Below are positions 7,559-17,330 of a stretch of 64,000 nucleotides of DNA, in pieces. Origin of the DNA: JAJPHU01 sp035553375 (GTDB lineage: Bacteria > Planctomycetota > Planctomycetia > Gemmatales > Gemmataceae). A model generated the notes under the pieces. That model had not been told where the DNA came from. It did no database searches and saw only the letters and a list, made by a program, of their open reading frames with translations. The DNA lies in the NCBI GenBank assembly GCA_035553375.1, contig DATNCY010000332.1, forward strand, positions 62,001-126,000, in the 5' to 3' direction. A program made the translations under genes and the position numbers. Every line of letters starts with the position of its first letter. Within the stretch, counting starts at the first letter, position 1.

Positions 7559-10500
7559 TTATTTTCCACCCACGCGCGCCAGATCGTGCGCGTTCTCCTC
7601 GAACGCCGCCATCACCGCCTCGTCATCGGACAATCCCGATGCCTTGTAACGCTTCTGCGTCTCGATGACACGCCGGTAATCGTTGGGATACACCTTGACG
7701 AAGCGCGACACCAGGTTCGTCCAGTCGTTGAGTACCTGCCGCGAACGCTCGCTGTGCGTGTACTCGGCATGCTTGCGGATCATGTCGCGCACCAGCGCGA
7801 TTTCGTCGGCATCCTCCAGGCGATACAGCTTGACCATCTCCGGATTGCAGTTACGGGAGAAATCGCCGATTTCATCCAGCACATAAGCGATGCCGCCCGA
7901 CATGCCCGCGGCGAAGTTGCGGCCGGTCGGACCGAGGACGACAACACGGCCGCCGGTCATGTATTCGCAGCCATGATCGCCGACCGACAAGACTACGGCG
8001 TTGACGCCGCTGTTGCGGACGGCGAAACGCTCGCCGGCCATGCCGCAGATGTAGGCTTCGCCACCCGTCGCGCCGTAAAAGGCCACATTGCCGATGAGGA
8101 CGTTCTCCGACGGATCAAACGTCGATCCCTTGGGCGGATAGACGATGATCTTGCCGCCGGACAGCCCTTTGCCGACGTAGTCGTTGGCATCGCCTTCCAG
8201 GGTCAGCGTGATACCGGGCGGGACGAAAGCGCCGAAACTCTGGCCTGCTGAACCCTGGAAATGCAAACGAATCGTGTCCTCCGGCAGACCGGCAACACCG
8301 AAGCGGCGCGTCACCTCGCTACCGAGGATGGTGCCGACGACACGGTTGACATTGCGTATCTTTAATGTCGCCGATACCGGCTCGCGCTTCGTGAGGGCGG
8401 GTTGACACAACGGCAAAAGCGTTGTGTTATCCAGCGCCGCCTCCAACCCGTGATCCTGCTCCATCGAGCAGAAACGTCCGACCGTCGCGGGCACGGGCGG
8501 TTGATAGAAGATCGGCGATAGGTCGAGTCCGTGCGTTTTGTAATGGTCGATGGCCTTGGATGCGCCGAGAAGTTCGGTGTGGCCGATTATCTCGTTGAGG
8601 GTGCGGAAGCCGAGTTGGGCCATCAACTCACGCACTTCCTGGGCGATGAAACGCATGAAGTTGACGGCGTGTTCCGGCTTGCCGGCAAACTTGGCCCGCA
8701 GACGCGGATCTTGCGTGGCCACCCCGACCGGGCAGGTATTCAGATGACAAACACGCATCATGATGCAGCCCAGCGACACCAGCGGAGCCGTGGCGAAGCC
8801 GAACTCCTCCGCGCCGAGGAGCGCACCAATAATTACATCGCGGCCCGTCTTCAATTGGCCATCCACCTCAACGACAATACGGCTGCGCAGATCGTTGAGT
8901 AGCAGCGTCTGATGCGTCTCGGCCAGGCCCAACTCCCACGGAGCGCCGGCGTGCTTGATGCTCGTCTGCGGCGATGCCCCGGTGCCGCCGTCGTGACCGC
9001 TGATGAGGACCACGTCCGCATGCGCCTTGGCGACGCCGGCCGCGACCGTGCCGACACCAACTTCGGCCACCAGCTTGACACTGATGCGGGCGTGATGATT
9101 GCTGTTCTTCAAATCGTGGATCAACTCGGCGAGATCCTCGATGGAATAAATGTCATGGTGCGGCGGCGGCGAAATAAGACCGACGCCCGGCGTCGAATAG
9201 CGCACCTTGGCGATCCACGGATAAACCTTGCTGCCGGGCAGTTGACCACCCTCGCCCGGTTTGGCACCCTGCGCCATCTTGATCTGCAATTCACGAGCGT
9301 TGACGAGATATTCGCTCGTCACCCCGAAACGGCCGGACGCCACTTGTTTGATGCCGCTGTTGCGTGAATCGCCGTTGGCATCGGGCACATAGCGGGCCGG
9401 ATCTTCGCCGCCCTCGCCGGTGTTGCTTTTGCCGCCGATGCGGTTCATGGCAATCGCCAGCGTCTCATGCGCTTCCTTGCTGATCGAGCCATAAGACATT
9501 GCGCCCGACTTGAAACGCTTCATGATCGACTCAACCGATTCCACCTCGTCGAGCGGAATCGGCTTCTCAGCGAATTTCAAATCGAACAGGCCGCGCAGCG
9601 TACACATGCGCCGCGATTGGTCATTGACTTGCTCGCTGTATTGCTGGAACACCTTGTAATTGTTGGCACGGACGGCGTACTGGAGCTTATGCACCGTCTC
9701 CGGGTTGAACAAATGATATTCGCCTTCCTTACGCCACTGATACTGTCCGCCCACGTCGAGCGTGTGACCGTTGAGCGGCCGTTCGGGGAAGGCGCGATCG
9801 TGACGCGACTTGATCTCGGCCGCAATCACATCGAGACCGACGCCGGAAATACGCGACGCCGTCCAGGTGAAATACTTGTCGATGACCTCCTGCCCCAAAC
9901 CGATGGCCTCGAAAATCTGTGCGCCGCAATAGCTCTGCGCGGTCGAGATGCCCATCTTGGACATCACCTTCATGACGCCCTTGCCAATCGACTTGACGTA
10001 ATTTTTGACCGCCTTGTCGTGGTCGATGCCGACCAGCTCGCCTTGCTCGATCATGTCGTCGAGCGTCTCGAATGCCAGGTACGGATTGATGGCACCCGCG
10101 CCGTAGCCGATCAAGAGCGCGAAGTGATGCACCTCACGCGGTTCGCCGCTCTCTAGCACGAGGCCGACCTTGGTGCGTGTGCCGTTGCGGATCAGATGAT
10201 GATGGACGCCGGCGACGGCGAGCAGCGCCGGAATGGGTGCCAGCTTGCGATCGTGTCCGCGGTCGGACAGGATGATGAAATCGTGCCCCGAGGCGACGGC
10301 GGCGCTGGCGTGACGGCACAATCCTTCGATGGCCTTTTCCAATCCGGCCTCGCCATCGTGGGCAGGGAACAGAATGGGCAAGGTGATCGACTTGAACTCG
10401 CCCGCCCCCTTGCCGTCGAGTTGGCGGAGCTTGTCCAATTCGTCGTTTTTGAGGATGGGCGACTGCAACTTGATCTGGCGAGCGGAGCGGGGCGTCGGTT

Positions 10501-12328
10501 CGAGCAGATTGTATTCGGCCCCGATGGTCGTCTCCATCGCCATGATGATTTCTTCGCGGATGCCGTCCACCGGCGGATTGGTCACCTGCGCGAAAAGCTG
10601 CTTGAAGTAGTTGTAAAGCAGTTGCGGCCGATCCGACAGCACGGCCAGAGCCGCATCGTTGCCCATCGAGCCGATGGCTTCGCTGCCGTCCTGGGCCATC
10701 GGTGCCATGAGGATCTTCAAATCCTCCGAGGTATAGCCGAACACACGCTGGCGCAGACGCACCGTGTCGTGATCCGGCTCATGAACGACGGGTCCGGCCG
10801 GCAACTGTTCGAGTGACATCAAGTTGTCACGCAGCCATTCGCCGTAGGGATGGGCGGTGGCGATCTTCTGCTTGATCTCATCGTCGGCGATGATGCGGCC
10901 TTGCTCCATGTCCACCAGGAACATGCGGCCCGGCTGCAAGCGTCCCTTGTGCAGCACGCGATCCGGTGGCACATCGAGTACGCCGACCTCGGAAGCCATG
11001 ATGACGCGATCGTCCTTGGTCACATAGTAGCGCGATGGACGCAGGCCGTTGCGGTCGAGTACAGCGCCGATGCGCACGCCATCGGTGAAGGCGATCGACG
11101 CGGGACCGTCCCACGGTTCCATCAACGAAGCGTGGTATTCGTAAAACGCCTTCTTTTCCGCATTCATGCCCTGGTCGCCGCTCCACGGCTCCGGGATCAT
11201 CATCATGACCGCATGCGGCAGCGAACGGCCAGCCAGCACCAGCAATTCCAGGGCGTTGTCGAACATCGCCGAATCGCTGCCGCTTTGATCGATGACCGGC
11301 AGAATCTTCTTGATGTCGTCGCCGAACAGCGGCGAAGCAAACATGCGCTCGCGCGCCGTCATCCAGTTGACGTTGCCGCGCAGCGTGTTGATTTCGCCGT
11401 TGTGGGCGATGTAGCGGTAAGGATGCGCTCGCGCCCAGGTTGGAAACGTGTTGGTGCTGAAGCGAGAATGGACCATCGCCAGCGCTGATTCCAGGTCCGG
11501 ATCGTTCAGATCGGGGAAGAACTGCGGCAGTTGACCGGCGTTGAGCATGCCCTTGTAAATGATCGTCTTGTACGACAGGCTCGGCACATAGAACATGGCC
11601 CGATGGCCGGCGTGGAGTGCCTGGACCTCACGCTGCACATCGACTTCCCAGCGAGTGAAAAATTCTTCGCTGGCGTCCGGGCCGAAGGGCGACGGCTTGA
11701 GCAAGTTTTCGATGCGCCGGCGAATAATGTACAGCTTGCGCTCGAAGGCGAGATCGTCCCCCTCACCCCCAACCCCTCTCCCCCGAGTACAGGGGAGAGG
11801 GGAGCTATCGGAAAGCCCCTCTCCCCTGTACTCGGGGGAGAGGAGTTGGGGTGAAGGGGCGCGGCCGATAAATATCTGCCGGATAATCGGCATGGAGTCG
11901 CGTGCTGTCGTTCCCAGCGGCGAGGCATCGACCGGCACCGTCCGCCATCCCAGCACGGTTTGGCCTTCTTCGCGCACCACGCGTTCAAACGCTTGTTCAC
12001 AAATCTGCCGGCCGCGTTCGTTGGTCGGCAGGAAGACCATGCCGACGCCGTACTGACCGGGAGCGGGTAGCTTGATGCCGAGCTTGCCGCACTCTTTTTG
12101 AAGGAATGCGTGCGGCAACTGCACGAGAATGCCCGCGCCGTCGCCGGTATTTTTCTCGGACCCGGACGCGCCGCGGTGTTCCAGGTTGTTGAGGATCTGA
12201 AGCGCATCGCGGACAATACCGTGCGATTTGCGGTTCTTGAGATCGACCACGAAGCCGACGCCGCAGGCGTCGTGTTCGTACTGCGGATCGTACAGGCCCT
12301 GCTTGAGAGGGAGAGAATGCGGGGTCAT
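7559..12328 (-). CDS. gltB: Glutamate synthase large (alpha) subunit
   Basis: Transfers the amide of glutamine to 2-oxoglutarate. The 1589-residue protein has a 21-residue propeptide followed by the N-terminal nucleophile Cys22 (HDACGVGF), the FMN-binding central domain, the 3Fe-4S motif C-x5-C-x4-C (CIMMRVCHLNTCPVGVATQ) and the C-terminal beta-helix (GxxxGG repeats near the end). Residues of about 157-190 (PSPQLLSPEYRGEG... GVGGEG) are not family sequence: they are encoded by a palindromic repeat that interrupts the glutaminase domain in frame. The start ATG is 1 nt from the LysR gene stop, so the two genes are co-transcribed. Confidence 0.95.
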   Translation of the reverse strand: MTPHSLPLKQGLYDPQYEHDACGVGFVVDLKNRKSHGIVRDALQILNNLEHRGASGSEKNTGDGAGILVQLPHAFLQKECGKLGIKLPAPGQYGVGMVFLPTNERGRQICEQAFERVVREEGQTVLGWRTVPVDASPLGTTARDSMPIIRQIFIGRAPSPQLLSPEYRGEGLSDSSPLPCTRGRGVGGEGDDLAFERKLYIIRRRIENLLKPSPFGPDASEEFFTRWEVDVQREVQALHAGHRAMFYVPSLSYKTIIYKGMLNAGQLPQFFPDLNDPDLESALAMVHSRFSTNTFPTWARAHPYRYIAHNGEINTLRGNVNWMTARERMFASPLFGDDIKKILPVIDQSGSDSAMFDNALELLVLAGRSLPHAVMMMIPEPWSGDQGMNAEKKAFYEYHASLMEPWDGPASIAFTDGVRIGAVLDRNGLRPSRYYVTKDDRVIMASEVGVLDVPPDRVLHKGRLQPGRMFLVDMEQGRIIADDEIKQKIATAHPYGEWLRDNLMSLEQLPAGPVVHEPDHDTVRLRQRVFGYTSEDLKILMAPMAQDGSEAIGSMGNDAALAVLSDRPQLLYNYFKQLFAQVTNPPVDGIREEIIMAMETTIGAEYNLLEPTPRSARQIKLQSPILKNDELDKLRQLDGKGAGEFKSITLPILFPAHDGEAGLEKAIEGLCRHASAAVASGHDFIILSDRGHDRKLAPIPALLAVAGVHHHLIRNGTRTKVGLVLESGEPREVHHFALLIGYGAGAINPYLAFETLDDMIEQGELVGIDHDKAVKNYVKSIGKGVMKVMSKMGISTAQSYCGAQIFEAIGLGQEVIDKYFTWTASRISGVGLDVIAAEIKSRHDRAFPERPLNGHTLDVGGQYQWRKEGEYHLFNPETVHKLQYAVRANNYKVFQQYSEQVNDQSRRMCTLRGLFDLKFAEKPIPLDEVESVESIMKRFKSGAMSYGSISKEAHETLAIAMNRIGGKSNTGEGGEDPARYVPDANGDSRNSGIKQVASGRFGVTSEYLVNARELQIKMAQGAKPGEGGQLPGSKVYPWIAKVRYSTPGVGLISPPPHHDIYSIEDLAELIHDLKNSNHHARISVKLVAEVGVGTVAAGVAKAHADVVLISGHDGGTGASPQTSIKHAGAPWELGLAETHQTLLLNDLRSRIVVEVDGQLKTGRDVIIGALLGAEEFGFATAPLVSLGCIMMRVCHLNTCPVGVATQDPRLRAKFAGKPEHAVNFMRFIAQEVRELMAQLGFRTLNEIIGHTELLGASKAIDHYKTHGLDLSPIFYQPPVPATVGRFCSMEQDHGLEAALDNTTLLPLCQPALTKREPVSATLKIRNVNRVVGTILGSEVTRRFGVAGLPEDTIRLHFQGSAGQSFGAFVPPGITLTLEGDANDYVGKGLSGGKIIVYPPKGSTFDPSENVLIGNVAFYGATGGEAYICGMAGERFAVRNSGVNAVVLSVGDHGCEYMTGGRVVVLGPTGRNFAAGMSGGIAYVLDEIGDFSRNCNPEMVKLYRLEDADEIALVRDMIRKHAEYTHSERSRQVLNDWTNLVSRFVKVYPNDYRRVIETQKRYKASGLSDDEAVMAAFEENAHDLARVGGK
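11758..11858. repeat. Palindromic element inserted in frame in gltB
   Basis: Arms 11758-11802 and 11815-11858 are near-perfect reverse complements built on CCCCTCTCCCCCGAGTACAG. The element keeps the gltB frame open and adds about 34 residues between IFIGR and DLAFERKLYI. Confidence 0.85.
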
Positions 12329-12329
12329 A

Positions 12330-13283
12330 TCACTTCTTCTTTCTCTGGTCGGTCCGAGCGTGCGAAGTTCCGTTGCGATGGTGTCGGCCGTTGGAGTTGT
12401 TGTTCTCCAATAGCAGGTCGATAAACCGCTGGGCGGCGGGACTGGGGTGATTTTGACGCCGATAGATGATGGCCAACGGGCGGACGAACCGGCAGCCCGT
12501 CAGTGTGCGCGCGACAAGGAGATGGGCTTCCACCTCTTGTCGCAGCGTCGGCTCCGGCAGCAAGGCCACACCGCCAGCGATCTCAATGCCTTTCTTGATG
12601 TTCTCGATGTTGTCAAACTCCAGGGCCACCTCGACCGCGACGCCCTGCTGACGCAGGAAACGATCGACCTGGCGGCGGATACCCAGTTCCTTATCGAAGG
12701 CGATGTACTTCTCGCCGGCCAACTGCTTGGGTCGAACCGTCGCCAGCCGGGCCAGCGGATGCGAGGGCTGACAAGCCAAAACCATTTCCTCCTCGCGCCA
12801 CGGCAACACAACCAAATCGCGCGCCTTGCGCGGGAACGATACCAGTCCCAGATCCACGCTGCCGTCGCGCACCTTGTCCACAACGCGATTGGAGTGCAGG
12901 TACTCGACATGAACCCGAGCGAACGGTTGCTCGTGGGCATAGCGCTCGACATAGTTACCCATGTCGCCCAGGCCGACGGAATAAATGGCCGCCACCTGCA
13001 CGGTAGCCGTCAGTTCCGGCCGGCCCCGCTTGACGGACGCCTCCAACTCCAGATAACGCTCGACCAGTTGCTTGCACCCTTGGTAATACGCTTGTCCCAG
13101 CACCGTCAGCTGCAACGGCCGGGTCGAGCGATCGATCAGCTGCACGCCGAGCCGTTTCTCCAGTTGATGAACGATCTGACTGACCGCCGACTGCGTCAGC
13201 GGCGGCTGCTGGGCGGCGGCCGCCTGCGAGAAACTGCGACAACGAGCGATGTCGCAAAACACCTGGAGCGCCTCAAATTGCAT
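12330..13283 (-). CDS. LysR-type regulator next to gltB
   Basis: Helix-turn-helix at the N-terminus (FEALQVFCDIARCRSFSQAA, then LTQSAVSQIVHQLEKRLG), followed by a LysR substrate-binding domain; 317 residues. The C-terminus is an unusual basic tail (NGRHHRNGTSHARTDQRKKK). It is directly upstream of gltB on the same strand, so it probably controls glutamate synthase and itself, as GltC-type regulators do. The tight genetic linkage is seen; the function is inferred. The promoter places the predicted transcript start at or next to the ATG. Confidence 0.88.
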   Translation of the reverse strand: MQFEALQVFCDIARCRSFSQAAAAQQPPLTQSAVSQIVHQLEKRLGVQLIDRSTRPLQLTVLGQAYYQGCKQLVERYLELEASVKRGRPELTATVQVAAIYSVGLGDMGNYVERYAHEQPFARVHVEYLHSNRVVDKVRDGSVDLGLVSFPRKARDLVVLPWREEEMVLACQPSHPLARLATVRPKQLAGEKYIAFDKELGIRRQVDRFLRQQGVAVEVALEFDNIENIKKGIEIAGGVALLPEPTLRQEVEAHLLVARTLTGCRFVRPLAIIYRRQNHPSPAAQRFIDLLLENNNSNGRHHRNGTSHARTDQRKKK

Positions 13284-13289
13284 GGGCTG

Positions 13290-13344
13290 ATCCTATCATG
13301 CTTTTCTCTAATATCAAGAGACGCTGTTATTAATTCACCTAATA
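13290..13344 (-). promoter_or_regulatory. Promoter and LysR-type operator of the lysR-gltB operon
   Basis: On the minus strand, TTGATA (13312-13317) and TAGGAT (13290-13295) are 16 nt apart; the -10 box ends 6 nt before the ATG at 13283. Just upstream, TATTA-N7-TAATA (13328-13344) is a symmetric AT-rich site containing the T-N11-A pattern of LysR operators. Confidence 0.55.
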
Positions 13345-13756
13345 CTAGGAAATCGTCTGCCAGGCGTCAAGATCTACCAGGGCCGCAAGATAGGAGCAAA
13401 ACGAATGGATGAGCGAAGTCACCTCCGCGTCGGGGCGGCATGTCACTCGGCGAAAAACAGGACAAACGGAATACAACGCTTTTCCGAATACGCTCGCTGA
13501 CAAACGACAATCGCCATTGCAGATGGCTTTAGCCTCATAGGCTACGCCTAGAGAGCGCGGAAGGCCAGAATAAGTGTTCACCGAGCCGTAGGTAAAGGTA
13601 AGTTTTTTGAAAAAATTGCGCTCATTAGGGGATCATCGATTCGTAGCCCGAGGGCGAGCCGACGGAGAATTACTCCTGAGAGGCTGTCGGCCAGTTTCTT
13701 CACGGCGAGGAAGAATTGTCGCGCATCGAGGTGGTCGCCGGCCGTTCAGCCAAAAC
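13345..13756. other. Intergenic, no gene seen
   Basis: Open frames here are short and have no family-like content. A fragment GTAGCCCGAGGGCGAGCC near 13641 looks like half of a palindromic repeat. Nothing else is supported. Confidence 0.5.
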
Positions 13757-13800
13757 ACAAACGTCCGATGCGAGGAGGGGGCCTCGCATCGGACGTTTGT
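13757..13800 (-). terminator. Terminator of the YTV gene
   Basis: A 19-bp perfect stem (ACAAACGTCCGATGCGAGG and its complement) with a 6-nt loop lies downstream of the minus-strand gene and is followed on that strand by GTTTTGG. Confidence 0.8.
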
Positions 13801-13827
13801 CATGCCGAACGCGGAAGGGGAGTCCGC

Positions 13828-14730
13828 TTAACGGCAGCGACGGCACCGCTTGCAGGAGGTCTTGCAGCAGGTGTTGCAGCAGGAGTTGGACACGTTGCCG
13901 CAGGTATTGCAAGGACTGGCGCAAGCGATCTGCTTGACGACGGTGCGGGGCACCATGCGGCAGCAGACGACGTTTTCCTGGCAGGGCACGCAGCGAGCGA
14001 CCGTGCGTGTCGCCTGGTAGGGCACGCACTTGGAGACCATGACCGTGTAGGTCTGGGTGCGCTGTTGCGGCACACAACGATAGCAGCAGACCTGGCAGGT
14101 CACCTGCTTGGGCACCATCTTGCAGACAGTCACTTGCGTCGTGCAGGGCACGCACTCGCGGCAGCGGACCATCTTGGTGCAGGGTGTCTCAACCCACACT
14201 TTGTTGGGGCACCAGACGCGGACGGTCTTCATCGGCGGCGGGCAGCACTCGCAGCAGCAGCTGTTGTGCTTGTTACGCATCTTGGCCAGACAGCCCTGAC
14301 GGCAGGGCACCTGACGGCACTCATAGTGCCCCTGGTCCACGCACTTGCGCTTCACCGTGGTGACGGGCTTGCAGGTGGTGATCGTCTTCATGACGGTCCG
14401 GGTCTCGACGCACGGGGTCGGGACGCACACGGTGTGGACCACAGTGCGATTCTCCGGCACCATGGTGTTGACCGTGCAGACGCGGGTACACGTCTGCGGC
14501 ACACATACGGTGCGGTAGGCCGTGTAGTTCTCCTGGACGCATTGCGTGCGATAGACGGTCCGTGTCGTGGTGAAGTTCTCCTTGACCCATTCGGTGACGC
14601 AGACATTTTGCGTCGCCGGGGCACAGCTGGTGGTTACTGGGGCGCAACAGTCATTGGCGCGAGCGGACACAGCCGCGGCAACCAGAATGACGTTCGCCAG
14701 CAGAGCGAGACGGGCGCGCTGCCAAATCAT
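13828..14730 (-). CDS. Secreted cysteine-rich YTV-type surface protein
   Basis: The 300-residue protein has a signal peptide (LALLANVILVAAAVSARA) and about 45 cysteines, many as CC, CVP or CxxC, between Thr/Val-rich strands such as RTVYRTQCVQENYTAYRTV and QTYTVMVSKCVPYQ. This is the pattern of planctomycete YTV-motif proteins, proposed to be disulfide-linked components of the cell surface. The C-terminus is very basic and Cys-rich (CKTSCKRCRRCR). GGAGAAGAAGGC precedes the ATG. The gene is monocistronic with its own strong terminator. Confidence 0.75.
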   Translation of the reverse strand: MIWQRARLALLANVILVAAAVSARANDCCAPVTTSCAPATQNVCVTEWVKENFTTTRTVYRTQCVQENYTAYRTVCVPQTCTRVCTVNTMVPENRTVVHTVCVPTPCVETRTVMKTITTCKPVTTVKRKCVDQGHYECRQVPCRQGCLAKMRNKHNSCCCECCPPPMKTVRVWCPNKVWVETPCTKMVRCRECVPCTTQVTVCKMVPKQVTCQVCCYRCVPQQRTQTYTVMVSKCVPYQATRTVARCVPCQENVVCCRMVPRTVVKQIACASPCNTCGNVSNSCCNTCCKTSCKRCRRCR

Positions 14731-15134
14731 GCCTTCTTCTCCGTGGGATGCATTACGAGTCGATTTAGTCCTCTACCAGGCACACTCCCGAGAGGCCAAT
14801 CGAACTTGACTTGAACTGCAAGCAAATATGCCCAATCCAGGGAGGTTGGTAAAGAAAATCGGATCAGGTATAAGGCAAAAAGTGTTGAAGAAGATTGGAC
14901 TGCGCGGAGATAACCGACTGCGTCGCGTCTGTGCGGTACAGGGACTTTCAGAGATATGCGAATGATATAAGAGTGGTGGGTTATAACAACCTGCCAGCCC
15001 GCGGTGTCACCCCATTCGGTTCGTGCCTTTAATGCTCAGCATTGTGGGTCGGCAGCTTCATCCTTCCGCCTTGCCGTCCGGCATGATACCATATCCCCCA
15101 GACTGACGGCTTCGGATAGGCGGAAGGCAGATCC
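14731..15134. other. Divergent intergenic region, no gene seen
   Basis: This 404-nt stretch separates the divergent YTV gene and kinase gene and should hold both promoters. I see no clear -35/-10 pair, RNA fold or conserved repeat. Confidence 0.4.
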
Positions 15135-15995
15135 ATGAGTGAATCGCGCATCGGCTCGTTTCAGATCCTCGGCACGCTGGGTTCAGGGGCGCACAGCACC
15201 ATCCTGCACATCCATCGTAGCGCCGACGGCCGAAACTACGCCCTCAAGGTTGTCCTCATCAAGAGCAAAGAGGAGTATAAGTTTCTCGAACAAGCTCAGC
15301 ATGAGTTCCGCGTCGCCGGTATGCTCGACCACAAAAATCTCATCAAGGTCTACGCTCTGGAGACGATCAAGGACTGGTTGTTTCGCATCCGCAAGGCGCA
15401 TCTCCTCATCGAGTTTGTCAATGGCAAGACGCTGGACACCTGTCCAGAAATCCCGCTGCCGAAACTTGTTCAAGTGTTCAAATGCGTGGCCGATGGCCTG
15501 GTGCATATGCACCGTCGCAAGGTATTTCACGCCGACTTGAAGCCGAACAATATCATGCTCAGTCGCTCCGGCGATGTGAAAATCCTCGATTATGGTCTGG
15601 CGAAGATCCAGGGCGAAGCCAAGGATCGCTTGCAGGGCACGCCGGAATACATGGCTCCCGAGCAGGCCAGTCGCCGCATCGTCAACGAACGCACCGACAT
15701 CTTCACGTTCGGAGCGACGATGTATCGCATGGTCACGTCCCGCCTTCCGCCCAGCCTCGTGCAACAAGAGGGCGGACTGCCCATCGACGGCAAAACCTGG
15801 ACGCGCATGCTCAAGCCGGTTTCGGAGTGCAGTCCGCAAACGCCGCCGGCGCTGAGTGAGCTAATCCATCGCTGTCTCTCGTTCAATGCCGCCAGTCGCC
15901 CCGAACGCATGAGCGAGGTGCAAAGCGTTCTCGATCATCTGGCCGATGAACTGATTACCTCGCCGGAAGACCGTCTCGAAGCGCTGGAGTGGTGA
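15135..15995 (+). CDS. Soluble Ser/Thr protein kinase
   Basis: A stand-alone Hanks-type kinase of 286 residues. It shows the Gly-rich loop (LGSGAHSTIL), VAIK-like Lys (YALKVV), catalytic loop HADLKPNNIM, metal site DYG in place of DFG, and GTPEYMAPEQ. There is no transmembrane segment or sensor domain, unusual among planctomycete kinases, which are often fused to other domains. It lies about 90 nt before two DUF3754 membrane protein genes on the same strand, which are candidate partners or substrates by position only. A palindromic repeat begins right at the stop codon. Confidence 0.92.
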   Translation: MSESRIGSFQILGTLGSGAHSTILHIHRSADGRNYALKVVLIKSKEEYKFLEQAQHEFRVAGMLDHKNLIKVYALETIKDWLFRIRKAHLLIEFVNGKTLDTCPEIPLPKLVQVFKCVADGLVHMHRRKVFHADLKPNNIMLSRSGDVKILDYGLAKIQGEAKDRLQGTPEYMAPEQASRRIVNERTDIFTFGATMYRMVTSRLPPSLVQQEGGLPIDGKTWTRMLKPVSECSPQTPPALSELIHRCLSFNAASRPERMSEVQSVLDHLADELITSPEDRLEALEW

Positions 15996-16045
15996 CCAGC
16001 CCGCAGTGCCAGCAAGGGATGTCCCTTGCTGGCGCTGCGGGCTGG
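15996..16045. repeat. Dispersed palindrome, CCAGCCCGCAG family, copy a
   Basis: 24-bp arms (15996-16019 and 16022-16045) built on CCAGCCCGCAGYGCCAGCAA with a 2-nt loop, one G-T mismatch. Other copies are at 35103, 38886 and 63031. It starts at the kinase stop codon. Confidence 0.85.
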
Positions 16046-16085
16046 CTGGACGAAAGATTCGCAGTCGATTCACGAACTACCTGCT

Positions 16086-17330
16086 ATGGAATCCTCAACG
16101 GCCCCCGAACACTTCATCCCGCTGGCGCGGAGCGAGCTAATCGATTTGCTCTGCGCCGACCGGGCATTGACAGAGAGCGAGCGCGAGCAATTCCGGACAT
16201 TCTGCGAGCTGGTGTCGGCACTCTATCACGGGGAGTATCATCGCCGTTTGCAAGAATTGAAGCAGGCGTATCTGCCCTTCGACCCCGACAACGACACGAC
16301 GAGTTTGCTGCCGCCCAGCGCCGAGAAACGGCAGACGCACCTCAACGATTTGCTGAGCGATCTGGCCTGGCTGCTGGAGCGAGGCCATTTCAAGCACCTC
16401 AGCCGTGGCGAGATCGAGCCGGCCCTGGATCACGCCAGCGATTGGGGCATTCGTATGGACGTGGACTTCAGCGCCTTCGAGCATATCGCCATTTTCGCGC
16501 GCGGCGATACCATGCAGACACGCAGCCGGCGCTGCTGGTACAACTTCTTTCGCCCGGAAGAGGTGGACGTGCCGATCTATCGCCGTCTCGTGTTGATCCT
16601 CAAGCTGCGCCAACACCCTCGGCTTCACGGACCGATCGATACGGAAAGTGTTTATTTGAAGATATTCAAGGACATCCCGAAGTTGGATGTGTTGATGCTG
16701 CTGCCCGGCGCGCGGGTGCGCCTAACGCGGCTGGATCGCGGTAAAATTGGCTTGCCGCTGCTTAGCGGTCTGGCTCTGGCGGCATGGAACCTGTTGCAAG
16801 ACATGGCCGCGCTCGTCGAGCGCTGGGCGTCGTCGCCGAACACGCTCTGGATGCTGGCCGCCGGCGGCATCGGCTACGGTTACAAATCGTTTCACGGTTA
16901 TCAGCAGACGCGGCAGCGCTATCATCTGACGCTGACGCAGAGCCTGTATTTCCAGAACCTCGACAGCAATGCCGGTGTCTTAATGCGTCTGCTCGATGAG
17001 GCCGAGGAGCAGGAATGCCGGATGGCCATCCTCGCGTATTGGTGTCTCTGGCGGTATGCTGGCGCGGAAGGTTTGTCGCCGGACGACCTCGACGCCTCCG
17101 TGGAATTGTACCTGGATCGCTACGCCGATTTGACGCTGTTGTGTCGCAACCACGCGGCGCTGGCCCAACTGAAGAAACTGCGGCTTATTGAGGAGATCGA
17201 GGATCGTTGTCGGGCGTTGCCGCCGGCGCGGGCCATTGAAACACTGCAAATGGAAATCCGAAATCCAAAATCCGAAATCCGAAGGAAACATCAAAACACA
17301 AATCCCAAATTCCAAACGGAAGTTTTATGA
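16086..17330 (+). CDS. DUF3754 (TMEM143-like) membrane protein, paralog A
   Basis: About 414 residues from the ATG at 16086 (MESSTAPEHFIPLARSELID). Shared with paralog B are the EHFIPL start, VYLKIFKDIPKLDVLMLLPG, a hydrophobic double segment near 235-280, GYGYKSFHGY and VLMRLLDEAEEQEC. This matches DUF3754, the domain of animal TMEM143; the biochemical function is unknown. The last roughly 26 residues (MEIRNPKSEIRRKHQNT...) come from a palindromic repeat that has replaced the natural end. It follows a Ser/Thr kinase gene and precedes its paralog. Confidence 0.85.
   Translation: MESSTAPEHFIPLARSELIDLLCADRALTESEREQFRTFCELVSALYHGEYHRRLQELKQAYLPFDPDNDTTSLLPPSAEKRQTHLNDLLSDLAWLLERGHFKHLSRGEIEPALDHASDWGIRMDVDFSAFEHIAIFARGDTMQTRSRRCWYNFFRPEEVDVPIYRRLVLILKLRQHPRLHGPIDTESVYLKIFKDIPKLDVLMLLPGARVRLTRLDRGKIGLPLLSGLALAAWNLLQDMAALVERWASSPNTLWMLAAGGIGYGYKSFHGYQQTRQRYHLTLTQSLYFQNLDSNAGVLMRLLDEAEEQECRMAILAYWCLWRYAGAEGLSPDDLDASVELYLDRYADLTLLCRNHAALAQLKKLRLIEEIEDRCRALPPARAIETLQMEIRNPKSEIRRKHQNTNPKFQTEVL

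Noticed and set aside
13345..13581. 78-residue ORF on the minus strand upstream of lysR
   Set aside because: No ribosome site, no family-like content, and it lies in the regulatory region of lysR.
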